64,000 nt of DNA from assembly GCA_963745975.1 (NCBI GenBank), contig CAVUZJ010000014.1:1-64000 (forward strand). The letters run 5' to 3'. Source of the stretch: JAKAWQ01 sp963745975 (GTDB lineage: Bacteria; Pseudomonadota; Alphaproteobacteria; Acetobacterales; Acetobacteraceae). The translations under genes and the position numbers were made by a program. The notes under the pieces were generated by a model, which worked only from the letters and a program-made list of their open reading frames with translations, was not told the DNA's origin and ran no database searches. Shown one piece after another: positions 9,719-17,968 of the stretch (its first letter is position 1; every line of letters begins with the position of its first letter).

Positions 9719-12154
9719 ATGACCGAAGGCGCGCCCGCCGGCGCAAAACCGGCGGATCCCGCGCTGGGCTTGAGCGAAGCCGAGGCGGCGCGGCGGCTCG
9801 CCGAGTTCGGCGAGAACGCGCTGGCCGAGAAGCGTGCGAGCGCGGCCGCCAAGCTCCTCTCGTACTTCTGGGGGCCGATCCCGTGGATGATCGAGATCGC
9901 GGCTTTGCTTTCCGCGGCGGTGCGCCATTGGGCCGACTTCGCGATCATCACGGCGATGCTCCTGCTCAACGCCGGCGTCGGCTTCTGGCAGGAGTTCAAG
10001 GCCGACACGGCGATCGCGGCACTGCGCCAGCGGCTCGCACTCGGGGCGCGGGTGCTGCGCGAGGGGCGTTGGCGCGACATTCCGGCGCGTGCGCTGGTGC
10101 CGGGCGACGTGATCCTGCTGCGGCTCGGCAATATCGTTCCCGCGGATGTGCGGCTGGTCGCGGGGGATTATCTCAGCGTCGATCAATCGGCGCTGACGGG
10201 CGAATCGCTGCCGGTGGAGAAGAAGGATGGGGATACGGCCTATTCGGGCTCGATCGCGACGCTGGGCGAAATGACGGCCCTGGTCACCGCGACGGGGATG
10301 GCGACCTATCTCGGCGAGACCGCGCATCTCGTCGAGACCGCCGGCACGGTCTCGCATTTCCAGCGCGCGGTGCTGCGGATCGGGAACTTCCTGATCCTCT
10401 CGACGATCGGCCTGGTGACGCTGATCCTGGCGGTGGCGCTCCCGCGCGGCGATCCGCTCGTGGAGACCGTGCTCTTCGCGCTGATCCTCACGGTCGCGGC
10501 GATTCCGGTGGCGCTGCCGGCCGTCCTTTCGGTCACCATGGCGGTTGGCGCGGAGCGGCTGGCGCGGCTCAAGACGATCGTCTCGCGGCTGGTCGCGATC
10601 GAGGAGCTGGCGGGCGTGGACGTGCTCTGCGCCGACAAGACCGGGACGCTGACGGAGAACCGGTTGACGCTCGGCGAGCCGGTGGTGATCGGGGGAGAGG
10701 ATCGGGACGCGCTGCTGCTCGCCGGCGCGCTAGCCTCGCGGCGCGAGGGCGGCGACGCGATCGACCGGGCGGTGCTTGCCGGGCTCGCCTCGCCCGACAT
10801 TCTCGCGGACTATGCGGTCACTTCGTTCCGCCCCTTCGATCCGGTGAGCAAGCGGACCGAGGCCACGATTGGGCATGTGGGCGCGCGCATCGAGGTGGCC
10901 AAGGGCGCGCCGCAGGTGATCCTCGCGATGGCGAAGCCCGATGCGGCGCTCGCGAAGCGGGTGGGCGAGGCGGTCGATGCGCTCGCGGCGAGAGGCGAAC
11001 GTACGCTTGGCGTCGCGCGCCGGGAGGATGCGGGCGGCTGGCGGTTTCTCGGCCTGTTGCCGCTGCACGATCCGCCGCGGGCGGATGCCGCGGCGACGAT
11101 CGCGCGCGCGCGCGGCATGGGCGTTGCGATCAAGATGGTGACGGGCGATCACCAGGCGATCGCGCGCGAGATCGCACGCGGGCTCGGCCTTGGGGAGAAA
11201 ATCCTGCCGGCCGATCAGGCTTTCGGCGAAGGAGGGGCGGCGCTCGATGCGCGCGCGGTCGAGGCGGCGGAGGGGTTCGCACAGGTTTTCCCCGAGCACA
11301 AATACGCGATCGTCAAGGCGCTGCAGGCACGCGGGCACATCGTCGGGATGACGGGAGACGGGGTCAACGACGCGCCGGCGCTCAAGCAGGCGGATGTCGG
11401 CATCGCGGTGAGCGGGGCGACCGATGCCGCCCGCGCCGCCGCGGACCTCGTCCTGACCGCGCCCGGGCTTTCGGTGATCACCACCGCGATCGAGGAAGCG
11501 CGGCGCATCTTCGAGCGGATGACGAGCTACGCGATCTATCGGATCTCGGAGACGATCCGGCTGCTGCTCTTCATGACGCTCTCGATCCTCGTTTTCAATT
11601 TCTATCCGGTGACGGCGGTGATGATCGTGCTGCTGGCGCTGCTGAACGATCTGCCGATCATGATGATCGCCTACGACAACGCGCCGGTGGCGGAGCGGCC
11701 GGTGCGCTGGAACATGAGGCTCACGCTCACGATCGCGTCCCTGCTCGGCGTGCTCGGCGTGATCGCCTCCTTCGTCCTCTTCTGGCTCGCGCAAAGCTGG
11801 CTGCGTCTCGGGCGCGGCGAGCTTCAGTCGGTGATCTTCCTCAAGCTCCTCGTCGCGGGGCATCTCACCATCTATCTGACCCGCAACAAGGGGGCGATCT
11901 GGCAGCGCCCCTGGCCGAGCTGGAAGCTCTTCGCGGCGACCGAGACGACCCAGCTGGTCGGCACGCTGGCCGTCGTCTACGGGTGGTTCGTGGCACCGAT
12001 CGGCTGGCGCTATGCGGGCCTCGTCTGGGCCTATTCGCTCGCGTGGTTCCTCATCAACAGCGGATGCAAGATGCTCGCCTACGCGGCTCTCGCGCGCCGC
12101 GGCCAAGGGCGGATGGCGGGTCCCGCGCCGGTTGCGGCGCACGCCGGGCCATGA
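9719..12154 (+). CDS. P3A-type (proton-translocating) P-type ATPase
   Basis: The 811-aa protein has all core P-type ATPase motifs: TGES at 160-163 (actuator), DKTGTLT with phosphorylated D306, and TGDGVND at 545-551. About ten membrane segments are arranged as in P2/P3 pumps, and the M4 motif is IPVALPAVLS. The short N and C termini, the size and the sequence style match plasma-membrane H+-ATPases (P3A) rather than Ca2+ or heavy-metal pumps, since no CPC motif or metal-binding domain is seen. It would export protons and help pH homeostasis. It heads a stress cluster with two Usp genes; the next gene starts within its stop codon (ATGA). Confidence 0.85.
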   Translation: MTEGAPAGAKPADPALGLSEAEAARRLAEFGENALAEKRASAAAKLLSYFWGPIPWMIEIAALLSAAVRHWADFAIITAMLLLNAGVGFWQEFKADTAIAALRQRLALGARVLREGRWRDIPARALVPGDVILLRLGNIVPADVRLVAGDYLSVDQSALTGESLPVEKKDGDTAYSGSIATLGEMTALVTATGMATYLGETAHLVETAGTVSHFQRAVLRIGNFLILSTIGLVTLILAVALPRGDPLVETVLFALILTVAAIPVALPAVLSVTMAVGAERLARLKTIVSRLVAIEELAGVDVLCADKTGTLTENRLTLGEPVVIGGEDRDALLLAGALASRREGGDAIDRAVLAGLASPDILADYAVTSFRPFDPVSKRTEATIGHVGARIEVAKGAPQVILAMAKPDAALAKRVGEAVDALAARGERTLGVARREDAGGWRFLGLLPLHDPPRADAAATIARARGMGVAIKMVTGDHQAIAREIARGLGLGEKILPADQAFGEGGAALDARAVEAAEGFAQVFPEHKYAIVKALQARGHIVGMTGDGVNDAPALKQADVGIAVSGATDAARAAADLVLTAPGLSVITTAIEEARRIFERMTSYAIYRISETIRLLLFMTLSILVFNFYPVTAVMIVLLALLNDLPIMMIAYDNAPVAERPVRWNMRLTLTIASLLGVLGVIASFVLFWLAQSWLRLGRGELQSVIFLKLLVAGHLTIYLTRNKGAIWQRPWPSWKLFAATETTQLVGTLAVVYGWFVAPIGWRYAGLVWAYSLAWFLINSGCKMLAYAALARRGQGRMAGPAPVAAHAGP

Positions 12155-12588
12155 GCCGCATCCTGGTCGCGACGGACGGCTCGGCGGGCGCGGACCGCGC
12201 CATCGACTACGCCGCGCGATGGGCAAAGCGGGTTGGGGCGGAGCTCGTGATCGCGAACGTCATCGGGGGCGAGGGCATTCCCGAGAGCGTGGTCGAAGCC
12301 TTCACCCATGCGCAACAGGCGTGGTTCAAGGAAATGCTCGCCTCCGCCTCGGCGACTATACTGACGAAGGCGAGGGAGCGTGCGAAGAGCGCGGGCGTGC
12401 CCACGATCTTGCTCGAATCGCGTGCCGGCGAGGTTGCGGCCGCGATCCTCGGGATCGCCGAGGAGCAGGGCGCCGAGGCCATCGTCGTCGGCAAGCGGGG
12501 CGCCGGCCGCATCGCCGGGTTGCTGATCGGCAGCATCTCGCAGAAGCTGGTCAGTCTCGCCCCGCTTCCCGTCACCGTGGTTCCCTGA
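12151..12588 (+). CDS. Universal stress protein, UspA family
   Basis: A 145-aa single-domain UspA protein. ILVATDGSAGADRAIDYAA is the N-terminal strand and nucleotide-proximal loop, and VVGKRGAGRIAGLLIGSISQ matches the ATP-binding G-2x-G-9x-G-S motif. It therefore probably binds ATP, as FeS13/MJ0577-type Usps do. It is coupled to the H+-ATPase by a four-base overlap and followed by another stress-cluster gene 11 bp on. Role: energy- or acid-stress adaptation, inferred. Confidence 0.88.
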   Translation: MSRILVATDGSAGADRAIDYAARWAKRVGAELVIANVIGGEGIPESVVEAFTHAQQAWFKEMLASASATILTKARERAKSAGVPTILLESRAGEVAAAILGIAEEQGAEAIVVGKRGAGRIAGLLIGSISQKLVSLAPLPVTVVP

Positions 12589-12599
12589 GGATCGCCGCC

Positions 12600-13124
12600 A
12601 TGTCCGCTGCCAGTCGCGAGGTCGTCGCCGTCTTCAATTCCGCCGAGGCGCTGGAGCGCGCGGTCTTCGATCTCGAGACCCACGGGTTCGACCGCGCCGC
12701 CTTCAGCGTGCTGGCGAACGAGGACGCGGTGAAGCGGGCGCTCGGACATGAGTTCCGGCGCATCGAGGAGATGGCGGACGAGCCGAAGGCGCCGCGCGAC
12801 ACGTTCTTCTCGCGGGTCTCGCGCGTGGAGGCGGAGTTCGGGCTGGCGCCGGCGCTTGCGTTCGTCGCCGCCCTCGCGGTCGGGTTCGGCGGCGCGGGGG
12901 CGGCGGCGCCGATCCTGGTCGCCGCGGGCAGCGGGGCGGCGGTGGGCGCGGTGCTCGGCCGGATGATCCACCGCCATCACGCCGAGACGCTGAGCCAGCA
13001 GCTCGCGCGCGGGGGGCTTCTGCTGTGGGTCAATGTGCGGAACGCCGAGCAGGAGCAGAAGGCGATCGCGGTGCTCGAGGCAGGGGGCGCGCACGACGTG
13101 CATGGGCACGATCTGGCACCCTAA
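12600..13124 (+). CDS. Membrane-associated stress-cluster protein (general-stress-protein-like N terminus)
   Basis: A 174-aa protein. The N terminus REVVAVFNSAEALERAVFDL with HGFDRAAFSVL resembles the ferredoxin-like sensor part of YflT/DUF1269-type stress proteins. The middle has a Gly/Ala-rich hydrophobic segment (FVAALAVGFGGAGAAAPILV, then GSGAAVGAVLG), likely one or two membrane passes. A C-terminal beta-alpha unit (GGLLLWVNVRNAEQEQKAI) ends with a His-rich tail, AHDVHGHDLAP. It sits between two Usp genes in the H+-ATPase operon. Exact function is unknown. Confidence 0.65.
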   Translation: MSAASREVVAVFNSAEALERAVFDLETHGFDRAAFSVLANEDAVKRALGHEFRRIEEMADEPKAPRDTFFSRVSRVEAEFGLAPALAFVAALAVGFGGAGAAAPILVAAGSGAAVGAVLGRMIHRHHAETLSQQLARGGLLLWVNVRNAEQEQKAIAVLEAGGAHDVHGHDLAP

Positions 13125-13163
13125 ATCGTAAACCGTGATCGCCGGAGAAAGGAGAGGCAGGCC

Positions 13164-14015
13164 ATGGCAATCAGGACAATTCTCGCCGGCGCGAGCGGAG
13201 GGAGCGCCAGCGGCGGCGCGCTCGAGCTTGCCTGCCGGCTCGCCGGCCGCTTCGGCGCGCGTCTCGAGGCGATGCATGTGCGGCTCGATATCGGCGAGGT
13301 CGTGATGGCGGCGGGCGCCGAGGGGCTCGCGGCTGCGGCGGATCTGGGCTGGGCGGAGCAGACGTCCGGCGAGGTGGCGGCGATTGCCGAGGCGACGCGG
13401 GCGGAATTCGCGGCGGCGGCTGCGCGGCACGGGTTGAAGCTGACGAAGGGAGCGGGCGGGGCCGCGTGGCACGAGGAGACGGGCGATGCGGCGACGCTCG
13501 TCGCGCGGCGGGCGCGCTTCTTCGACCTCGTCGTGCTCGGCCGGTCCGACCGCGTCATCGACGCGCCGCATACCGACGCGATCGAGGAGACGCTGATCCG
13601 TTCGGGGCGGCCGGTGCTGCTCGCGCCGGCGGAGGCGCCGGCCGCGATCGGCGAGAGCATGGCGATCGCCTGGAACGGCTCGGCGGGGGCGGTGCGCGCC
13701 GTGGCCGGGGCGCTTCCTCTGCTGCGGCTCGCGAAAGAGACCATCATCATCACGCTCGGCGCAGCGGAGGGCGAAGGCGCCGACGAGCTTCAGGCCTATC
13801 TCGGCCTGCACGGGATCGAGGCGGCGCGGCGCTTGGTCCCTGAGCTCGCGGGCGAAAGGCCGGGCGGGCAGCTTCTCTCGGCCGCGCGCGATGCGGGGGC
13901 CGACCTTCTCGTGCTCGGCGGCTACAGCCATCCGCCGTGGCGCGAGATGCTCTTGGGGGGCGCTACGAGCGAGATCGTCGGCGCGAGCCGGCTTCCTGTT
14001 CTCGTTGCGCACTGA
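13164..14015 (+). CDS. Tandem-domain universal stress protein
   Basis: A 283-aa protein of two UspA halves. The N-terminal half (IRTILAGASGGSASGGALEL) is degenerate in its nucleotide loop. The C-terminal half ends LLVLGGYSHPPWREMLLGGA then TSEIVGASRLPVLVAH, typical of two-domain Usps in alphaproteobacteria. A ribosome binding site GGAGAAAGGAGAGG precedes the start. It is the last gene of the H+-ATPase/stress cluster. Confidence 0.85.
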   Translation: MAIRTILAGASGGSASGGALELACRLAGRFGARLEAMHVRLDIGEVVMAAGAEGLAAAADLGWAEQTSGEVAAIAEATRAEFAAAAARHGLKLTKGAGGAAWHEETGDAATLVARRARFFDLVVLGRSDRVIDAPHTDAIEETLIRSGRPVLLAPAEAPAAIGESMAIAWNGSAGAVRAVAGALPLLRLAKETIIITLGAAEGEGADELQAYLGLHGIEAARRLVPELAGERPGGQLLSAARDAGADLLVLGGYSHPPWREMLLGGATSEIVGASRLPVLVAH

Positions 14016-14193
14016 GGCGTGCCCTCCGCGGGAGGATTTATGAGGAATCATTCATGAAAGGACATTTGTCTCTGGTTTTTTGAGCAAATTTGTGTCTCTT
14101 CCGGAAGCGAACGCCCGCCGGGAGCGGCCGCGACGGACCGCGCCCGTCCGCAATCGCTCGCGGATGGCGCGCGTAACCTGGGGAGGCTAAGCA

Positions 14194-15447
14194 ATGAATA
14201 TCATCACGCGAAAGATCGGCCGGCGTTCGGTGCTCGGGGGCGCGGCGGGCGTCGCGGCGGGCTCGCTGGTCTACCCGGCGCGGGGAACCTTCGCGGCGAG
14301 CGAGCAGCCGGTCAAGATCGGCATGGTCGATCCGCAGACGGGCACCTTTGCCGCGGAAGGGGCGAGCGAGATCGTCGGGGCGAAGCTGGCGCTCGACCAG
14401 ATCAACAAGGCGGGCGGCATCCTCGGCCGGCCGGTCCAGCTCCTGATCGAGGACTCGGCCTCCGACCCCGGGCTTGCGGTGACGAAGGCGCGCAAGCTGG
14501 TCGGCAGCGACAAGGTCAATTTCCTGATGGGCTCGGTCTCCTCGGCCGTTTCGCTCTCGCTCAACCAAGCCGCCGACGAGCTCAAGACGCTCTATGTCGA
14601 CACCGGCGGCCACACCGACCAGGTGACGGGAACCGAGTGCCGCTGGACGACGTTCCGCACCTGCTCGACGACATGGATGCTGACGGCGGGCAACTTCAAG
14701 ACGCTGTTCGACAAGTTCGGCAAGAACTGGTACTTCCTCACGCCCGACTATGCCTACGGCCATTCGCTCGCGAAGGACTACTCGAAGCAGCTCGCGAAGG
14801 CCGGCGGCAAGGTGCTCGGCAATACGCTTTCCCCGCTCGGCACCACCGACTTCTCCTCGTACCTGATCAAGATCCGCGAGGTGAAGCCGGACGTGATGGT
14901 CAACCTCACCGCCGGCAACGACCTCGTCAATTCGATGAAGCAGGCGGTGCAGTTCGGCATGCAGAAGGAAATGACGATCGCGGGGGCGCAGATCGAGCTC
15001 GAGGACCTCGCGGCGATGCCGAAGGAGGCGCGGCTCGGCTGGTGGGTGATGGAATGGTCCTGGGACCAGCCGAACCAGCCGCACGTCGCGGATTTCGTCG
15101 CGACCTACAAGACCATGGCGGGCGGCAAGCCGCCGTCGGCGCGGAGCTGGTTCGGCTTCGCCAGCCTGCACGCGATCACGATGGCGGCGAACAAGGCGAA
15201 GGCGCTCGACACATTGAGCGTGGTCAAGGCGATGGAGGGGCTGGTACTGCCGCCGGAGATCGCGCTGCAGCCGAACAACCCGTTCTATCGCGCCGCCGAC
15301 CACCAGATGATCGCCAACGAGTTCCCGGGCTATGTGCTGAGCGACGGGACCTATCCGAACCTCTTCCACGTCGCCGACATCGTGCCGGGCACGACGATCG
15401 CGCTGTCGCCTGCGGAGGACGGGTGCAAGATGACCTTCCCGACCTGA
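14194..15447 (+). CDS. HAAT-family ABC transporter substrate-binding protein, copy 1
   Basis: A 417-aa periplasmic binding protein (LivK/AmiC-like fold, Peripla_BP_6). The N-terminal KIGRRSVLGGAAG is a twin-arginine signal, with cleavage near the TFAAS segment. The mature protein begins VKIGMVDPQTGTFAAEGASE, the usual first strand of branched-chain amino-acid/amide receptors, followed by GAKLALDQINKAGG. It is close to the copy 2 product along its whole length (about nine residues in ten by eye), so both are probably functional. Ligand unknown: amino acid, amide or urea-like compound. Confidence 0.88.
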   Translation: MNIITRKIGRRSVLGGAAGVAAGSLVYPARGTFAASEQPVKIGMVDPQTGTFAAEGASEIVGAKLALDQINKAGGILGRPVQLLIEDSASDPGLAVTKARKLVGSDKVNFLMGSVSSAVSLSLNQAADELKTLYVDTGGHTDQVTGTECRWTTFRTCSTTWMLTAGNFKTLFDKFGKNWYFLTPDYAYGHSLAKDYSKQLAKAGGKVLGNTLSPLGTTDFSSYLIKIREVKPDVMVNLTAGNDLVNSMKQAVQFGMQKEMTIAGAQIELEDLAAMPKEARLGWWVMEWSWDQPNQPHVADFVATYKTMAGGKPPSARSWFGFASLHAITMAANKAKALDTLSVVKAMEGLVLPPEIALQPNNPFYRAADHQMIANEFPGYVLSDGTYPNLFHVADIVPGTTIALSPAEDGCKMTFPT

Positions 15448-15474
15448 TCGTGCGGCGCGGCTACGGGAACGCTG

Positions 15475-15510
15475 ATGCAACTGCTGCTCTTCGGCGCGCT
15501 CGGGCTGATC
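15475..15510 (+). pseudogene. 5' stub of the HAAT permease gene left by duplication
   Basis: ATG at 15475 opens MQLLLFGALGLIP, matching the start of the complete permease at 17102 (MELLLFGAFNGLIVGF). It then runs directly into the leader of the second binding-protein unit and is soon closed by a stop. It preserves the same spacing signal (GCTGATG) as the real gene. It marks the end of duplication unit 1. Confidence 0.75.
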
Positions 15511-15762
15511 CCCGCGGGATGATTTATGAGGAAACATTCATGAAGCGATGCGCGGCACTGATTTCACGATAAATTTCTGCCTGTTTCAGAAGCGAAGGCC
15601 CGCCGGGAACGGCCGCGGCGGGCCGCCCGCCCTTGCCCGGCAAGCGGGGGCCGCTATTAAGGGTTTCCAGCCCGGCAGCGCTCCGATGCGGCCGGGCGGG
15701 CAATGCCAGCGCCCCCCGGCCAAAGGCTCGGGGATGGCGCGCGAAGGAAGGGAGGGTAAGCA

Positions 15763-17016
15763 ATGAATATCATCACACGAAAGATCGGCAGGCGTTCGGT
15801 GCTCGGGGGCGCTGCCGCCGCGGCGGCGGGCTCGCTGGTCTATCCGGCGCGGGGCACCTTCGCGGCGAGCGAGCAGCCGGTGAAGTTCGGCATGGTCGAT
15901 CCCGAGACCGGCACCTACGCGGCCCTCGGGGCGAGCGAGATCACCGGAGCGAAGCTGGCGCTCGACCAGATCAACAAGGCGGGCGGCGTGATGGGCCGGC
16001 CGGTCGAGCTTTTGGTCGAGGACTCGGCCGCCGACCCCGGGCTTGCGGTGACCAAGGCGCGCAAGCTGGTCAACAGCGACAAGGTGAATTTCCTGATGGG
16101 CTCGGTCTCCTCGGCGGTTTCGCTCTCGCTGAGCCAGGCCGCGGAAGAGCTCAAGACGCTCTATCTCGATACCGGCGGCCACACCGACCAGGTGACCGGG
16201 ACCGAGTGCCGCTGGACGACCTTCCGCACCTGCTCGACGACCTGGATGCTGACGGCGGGCAACTTCAAGACGCTCTTCGACAAGTTCGGCAAGAACTGGT
16301 ACTTCCTGACGCCCGATTACGCGTACGGCCATTCGCTCCAGAAGGACTACGCGACTCAGCTCGAGAAGGCCGGCGGCAAGGTGCTCGGCAACGCGCTTTC
16401 CCCGCTCGGCACGACCGACTTCTCCTCCTACCTGATCAAGATCCGCGCGGCGAAGCCGAACGTTCTGGTCAACCTCACCGCCGGCAACGACCTCGTCAAT
16501 TCGATGAAGCAGGCGGTGCAGTTCGGGATGGACAAGGACATGACCATTGCCGGGGCGCTGATCGAGCTCGAGGACCTTGCGGCGCTGCCGAAGGAGGCGC
16601 GCCTCGGCTGGTGGGTGATGGAATGGTATTGGGACCAGCCGAACCAGCCGCATGTCGCGGATTTCGTCGCCACTTACAAGACGATGTCGGGTGGCAAGGT
16701 GCCCTCCGGACGGAGCTGGTTCGGCTTCGCCAGCACGCACGCGCTGGCGCTGGCGGCGAACAAGGCCAAGGCGCTCGATACGATGAGCGTGGTCAAGGCG
16801 CTGGAGGGGCTGGTGCTGCCGCCGGAGGTCGCGCTGCAGCCGAACGAGCCGTTCTATCGCGCCGCCGACCACCAGATGATCGCCAACGAGTTCCCGGGCT
16901 ACGTCCTGAGCAACGGCGCCTATCCGAACCTGTTCCACGTCGCCGACATCGTGCCGGGCAAGACGATCGCACTTTCGCCCGAGGCGGCCGGCTGCAAGAT
17001 GACCTTCCCGACCTGA
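15763..17016 (+). CDS. HAAT-family ABC transporter substrate-binding protein, copy 2
   Basis: Same length (417 aa) and domain layout as copy 1, with an identical twin-arginine leader (KIGRRSVLGG). Substitutions are mostly conservative (VKFGMVDPETGTYAALGASE at the mature N terminus; MDKDMTIAGALIELEDL in the C-terminal lobe). A GGAGGGTAAGC ribosome binding site precedes ATG. It lies directly upstream of the permease and ATPase genes, separated by 85 bp containing a strong hairpin. Since binding protein is needed in excess over the membrane complex, duplication could raise dosage or broaden ligand range. Confidence 0.88.
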   Translation: MNIITRKIGRRSVLGGAAAAAAGSLVYPARGTFAASEQPVKFGMVDPETGTYAALGASEITGAKLALDQINKAGGVMGRPVELLVEDSAADPGLAVTKARKLVNSDKVNFLMGSVSSAVSLSLSQAAEELKTLYLDTGGHTDQVTGTECRWTTFRTCSTTWMLTAGNFKTLFDKFGKNWYFLTPDYAYGHSLQKDYATQLEKAGGKVLGNALSPLGTTDFSSYLIKIRAAKPNVLVNLTAGNDLVNSMKQAVQFGMDKDMTIAGALIELEDLAALPKEARLGWWVMEWYWDQPNQPHVADFVATYKTMSGGKVPSGRSWFGFASTHALALAANKAKALDTMSVVKALEGLVLPPEVALQPNEPFYRAADHQMIANEFPGYVLSNGAYPNLFHVADIVPGKTIALSPEAAGCKMTFPT

Positions 17017-17045
17017 TCGTGCGGCGCGCCACAGACAAGGAAGAG

Positions 17046-17075
17046 GCCGGCGCGGTGGATTTCCGCCGCACCGGC
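17046..17075 (+). terminator. Hairpin between binding-protein and permease genes (attenuator-like)
   Basis: GCCGGCGCGGTGG and CCGCCGCACCGGC form a 13-bp stem (one wobble pair) around an ATTT loop. It lies 30 nt downstream of the copy 2 stop and 27 nt upstream of the permease start, and has no counterpart in unit 1. No U-tract follows. It may stabilise the binding-protein mRNA or partly terminate, both common after periplasmic receptor genes. Confidence 0.5.
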
Positions 17076-17101
17076 AGCCGCGCGCGGCTGCGGGAGCGCT
17101 G

Positions 17102-17968
17102 ATGGAACTGCTGCTCTTCGGCGCGTTCAACGGCCTGATCGTCGGCTTCTTCTACGCCCTGATGGCGCTCGGGCTTTCGCTGATCCTCGGGCTCAACAAC
17201 GTCATCAACTTCGCGCATGGCGGGTTCATGGCGCTCGGCGGCTATCTCGCCTTCACGCTCGTGCCCTTCGTCGGATTCTGGGGCGCGCTGGTGCTGGCGC
17301 CGTTCGGGGCGGCGGCACTCGGGCTGATCGCCGAGCGCGGGCTGATCCGCCCGCTCTACGGCCGCGACCCGCTCTATTCGCTTCTCCTCACCTTCGGGCT
17401 GGCGCTGATCCTCGAGGACATGACGCGCACGATCTGGGGACCGCAGGGCCTGCCTTTCTCGATCCCCGACTTCCTCGACCATCCGCTGAGCAACGTCTAT
17501 TTCTTCCTGACCGGCTACCGGCTGCTCGTCGTGATCGTCGCCGCGGTGGCGACGCTCGGCCTCTTCGCCGTGCTGCGGTTCACCCGGCTCGGCGTCTGCA
17601 TCCGCGCCGGCAACGCCGATCTCGAGACGGTCGCCTCGCTCGGCGTCAACATCTACTTCCTGCGGGCGGCGAATTTCGCGCTCGGCATCCTGCTCGCCGG
17701 GCTCGCGGGCATCCTCGCCGGCGGCCAGCTCGGCCTGACGCCCACCATGGGCTCGAGTCTCATCATGCCGAGCTTCGTCGCCATCATCGTGGGCGGCGCC
17801 GGCAGCCTGATCGGCAGCCTCCTCGGCGGGCTCATCATCGGCGTCGCCGCCGGCGTCGTCACCATGTACGCGCCGGCGGCGAGCGAGGTCGTCATCTACC
17901 TCATCATGGCGCTCGTGCTGCTGATCCGCCCGCGCGGGCTGCTCGGCCAGGAAGGCCTCTTCGAGTGA
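17102..17968 (+). CDS. HAAT ABC transporter permease, LivH type
   Basis: A 288-aa integral membrane protein with about eight hydrophobic segments. It opens FNGLIVGFFYALMALGLSLI and GLNNVINFAHGGFMALGGYL, the standard LivH start. The EAA-like loop is VCIRAGNADLETVASLGVN, and the C-terminal part contains GGQLGLTPTMGSSLIMPSFV. It forms the transmembrane channel with the LivM-type partner, whose GTG start overlaps its stop (GTGA). Confidence 0.88.
   Translation: MELLLFGAFNGLIVGFFYALMALGLSLILGLNNVINFAHGGFMALGGYLAFTLVPFVGFWGALVLAPFGAAALGLIAERGLIRPLYGRDPLYSLLLTFGLALILEDMTRTIWGPQGLPFSIPDFLDHPLSNVYFFLTGYRLLVVIVAAVATLGLFAVLRFTRLGVCIRAGNADLETVASLGVNIYFLRAANFALGILLAGLAGILAGGQLGLTPTMGSSLIMPSFVAIIVGGAGSLIGSLLGGLIIGVAAGVVTMYAPAASEVVIYLIMALVLLIRPRGLLGQEGLFE

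Larger units (their letters stand above)
14028..17140 (+). repeat. Tandem segmental duplication of a binding-protein gene (two units of about 1.5 kb)
   Basis: Unit 1 runs from about 14028 to 15510, unit 2 from about 15509 to 17140. Each begins with a nearly identical leader (GATTTATGAGGA, then CATTCATGAA), carries a 417-codon solute-binding gene, then GACCTGATCGTGCGGCGCG, and then the first codons of the permease gene. In unit 1 the permease part ends after about 12 codons and abuts the next leader; in unit 2 it continues into the complete gene. This is the expected product of an unequal tandem duplication with one end inside the permease gene. Confidence 0.85.

Noticed and set aside
9883..12588. 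901-codon open frame overlapping the P-type ATPase in another frame
   Set aside because: Low-complexity Arg/Gly/Asp translation; only its last 145 codons are real, as the UspA gene.
15524..15763. 79-codon minus-strand frame in the leader of the second receptor gene
   Set aside because: It lies across the conserved duplicated leader and is not preserved in the first copy.
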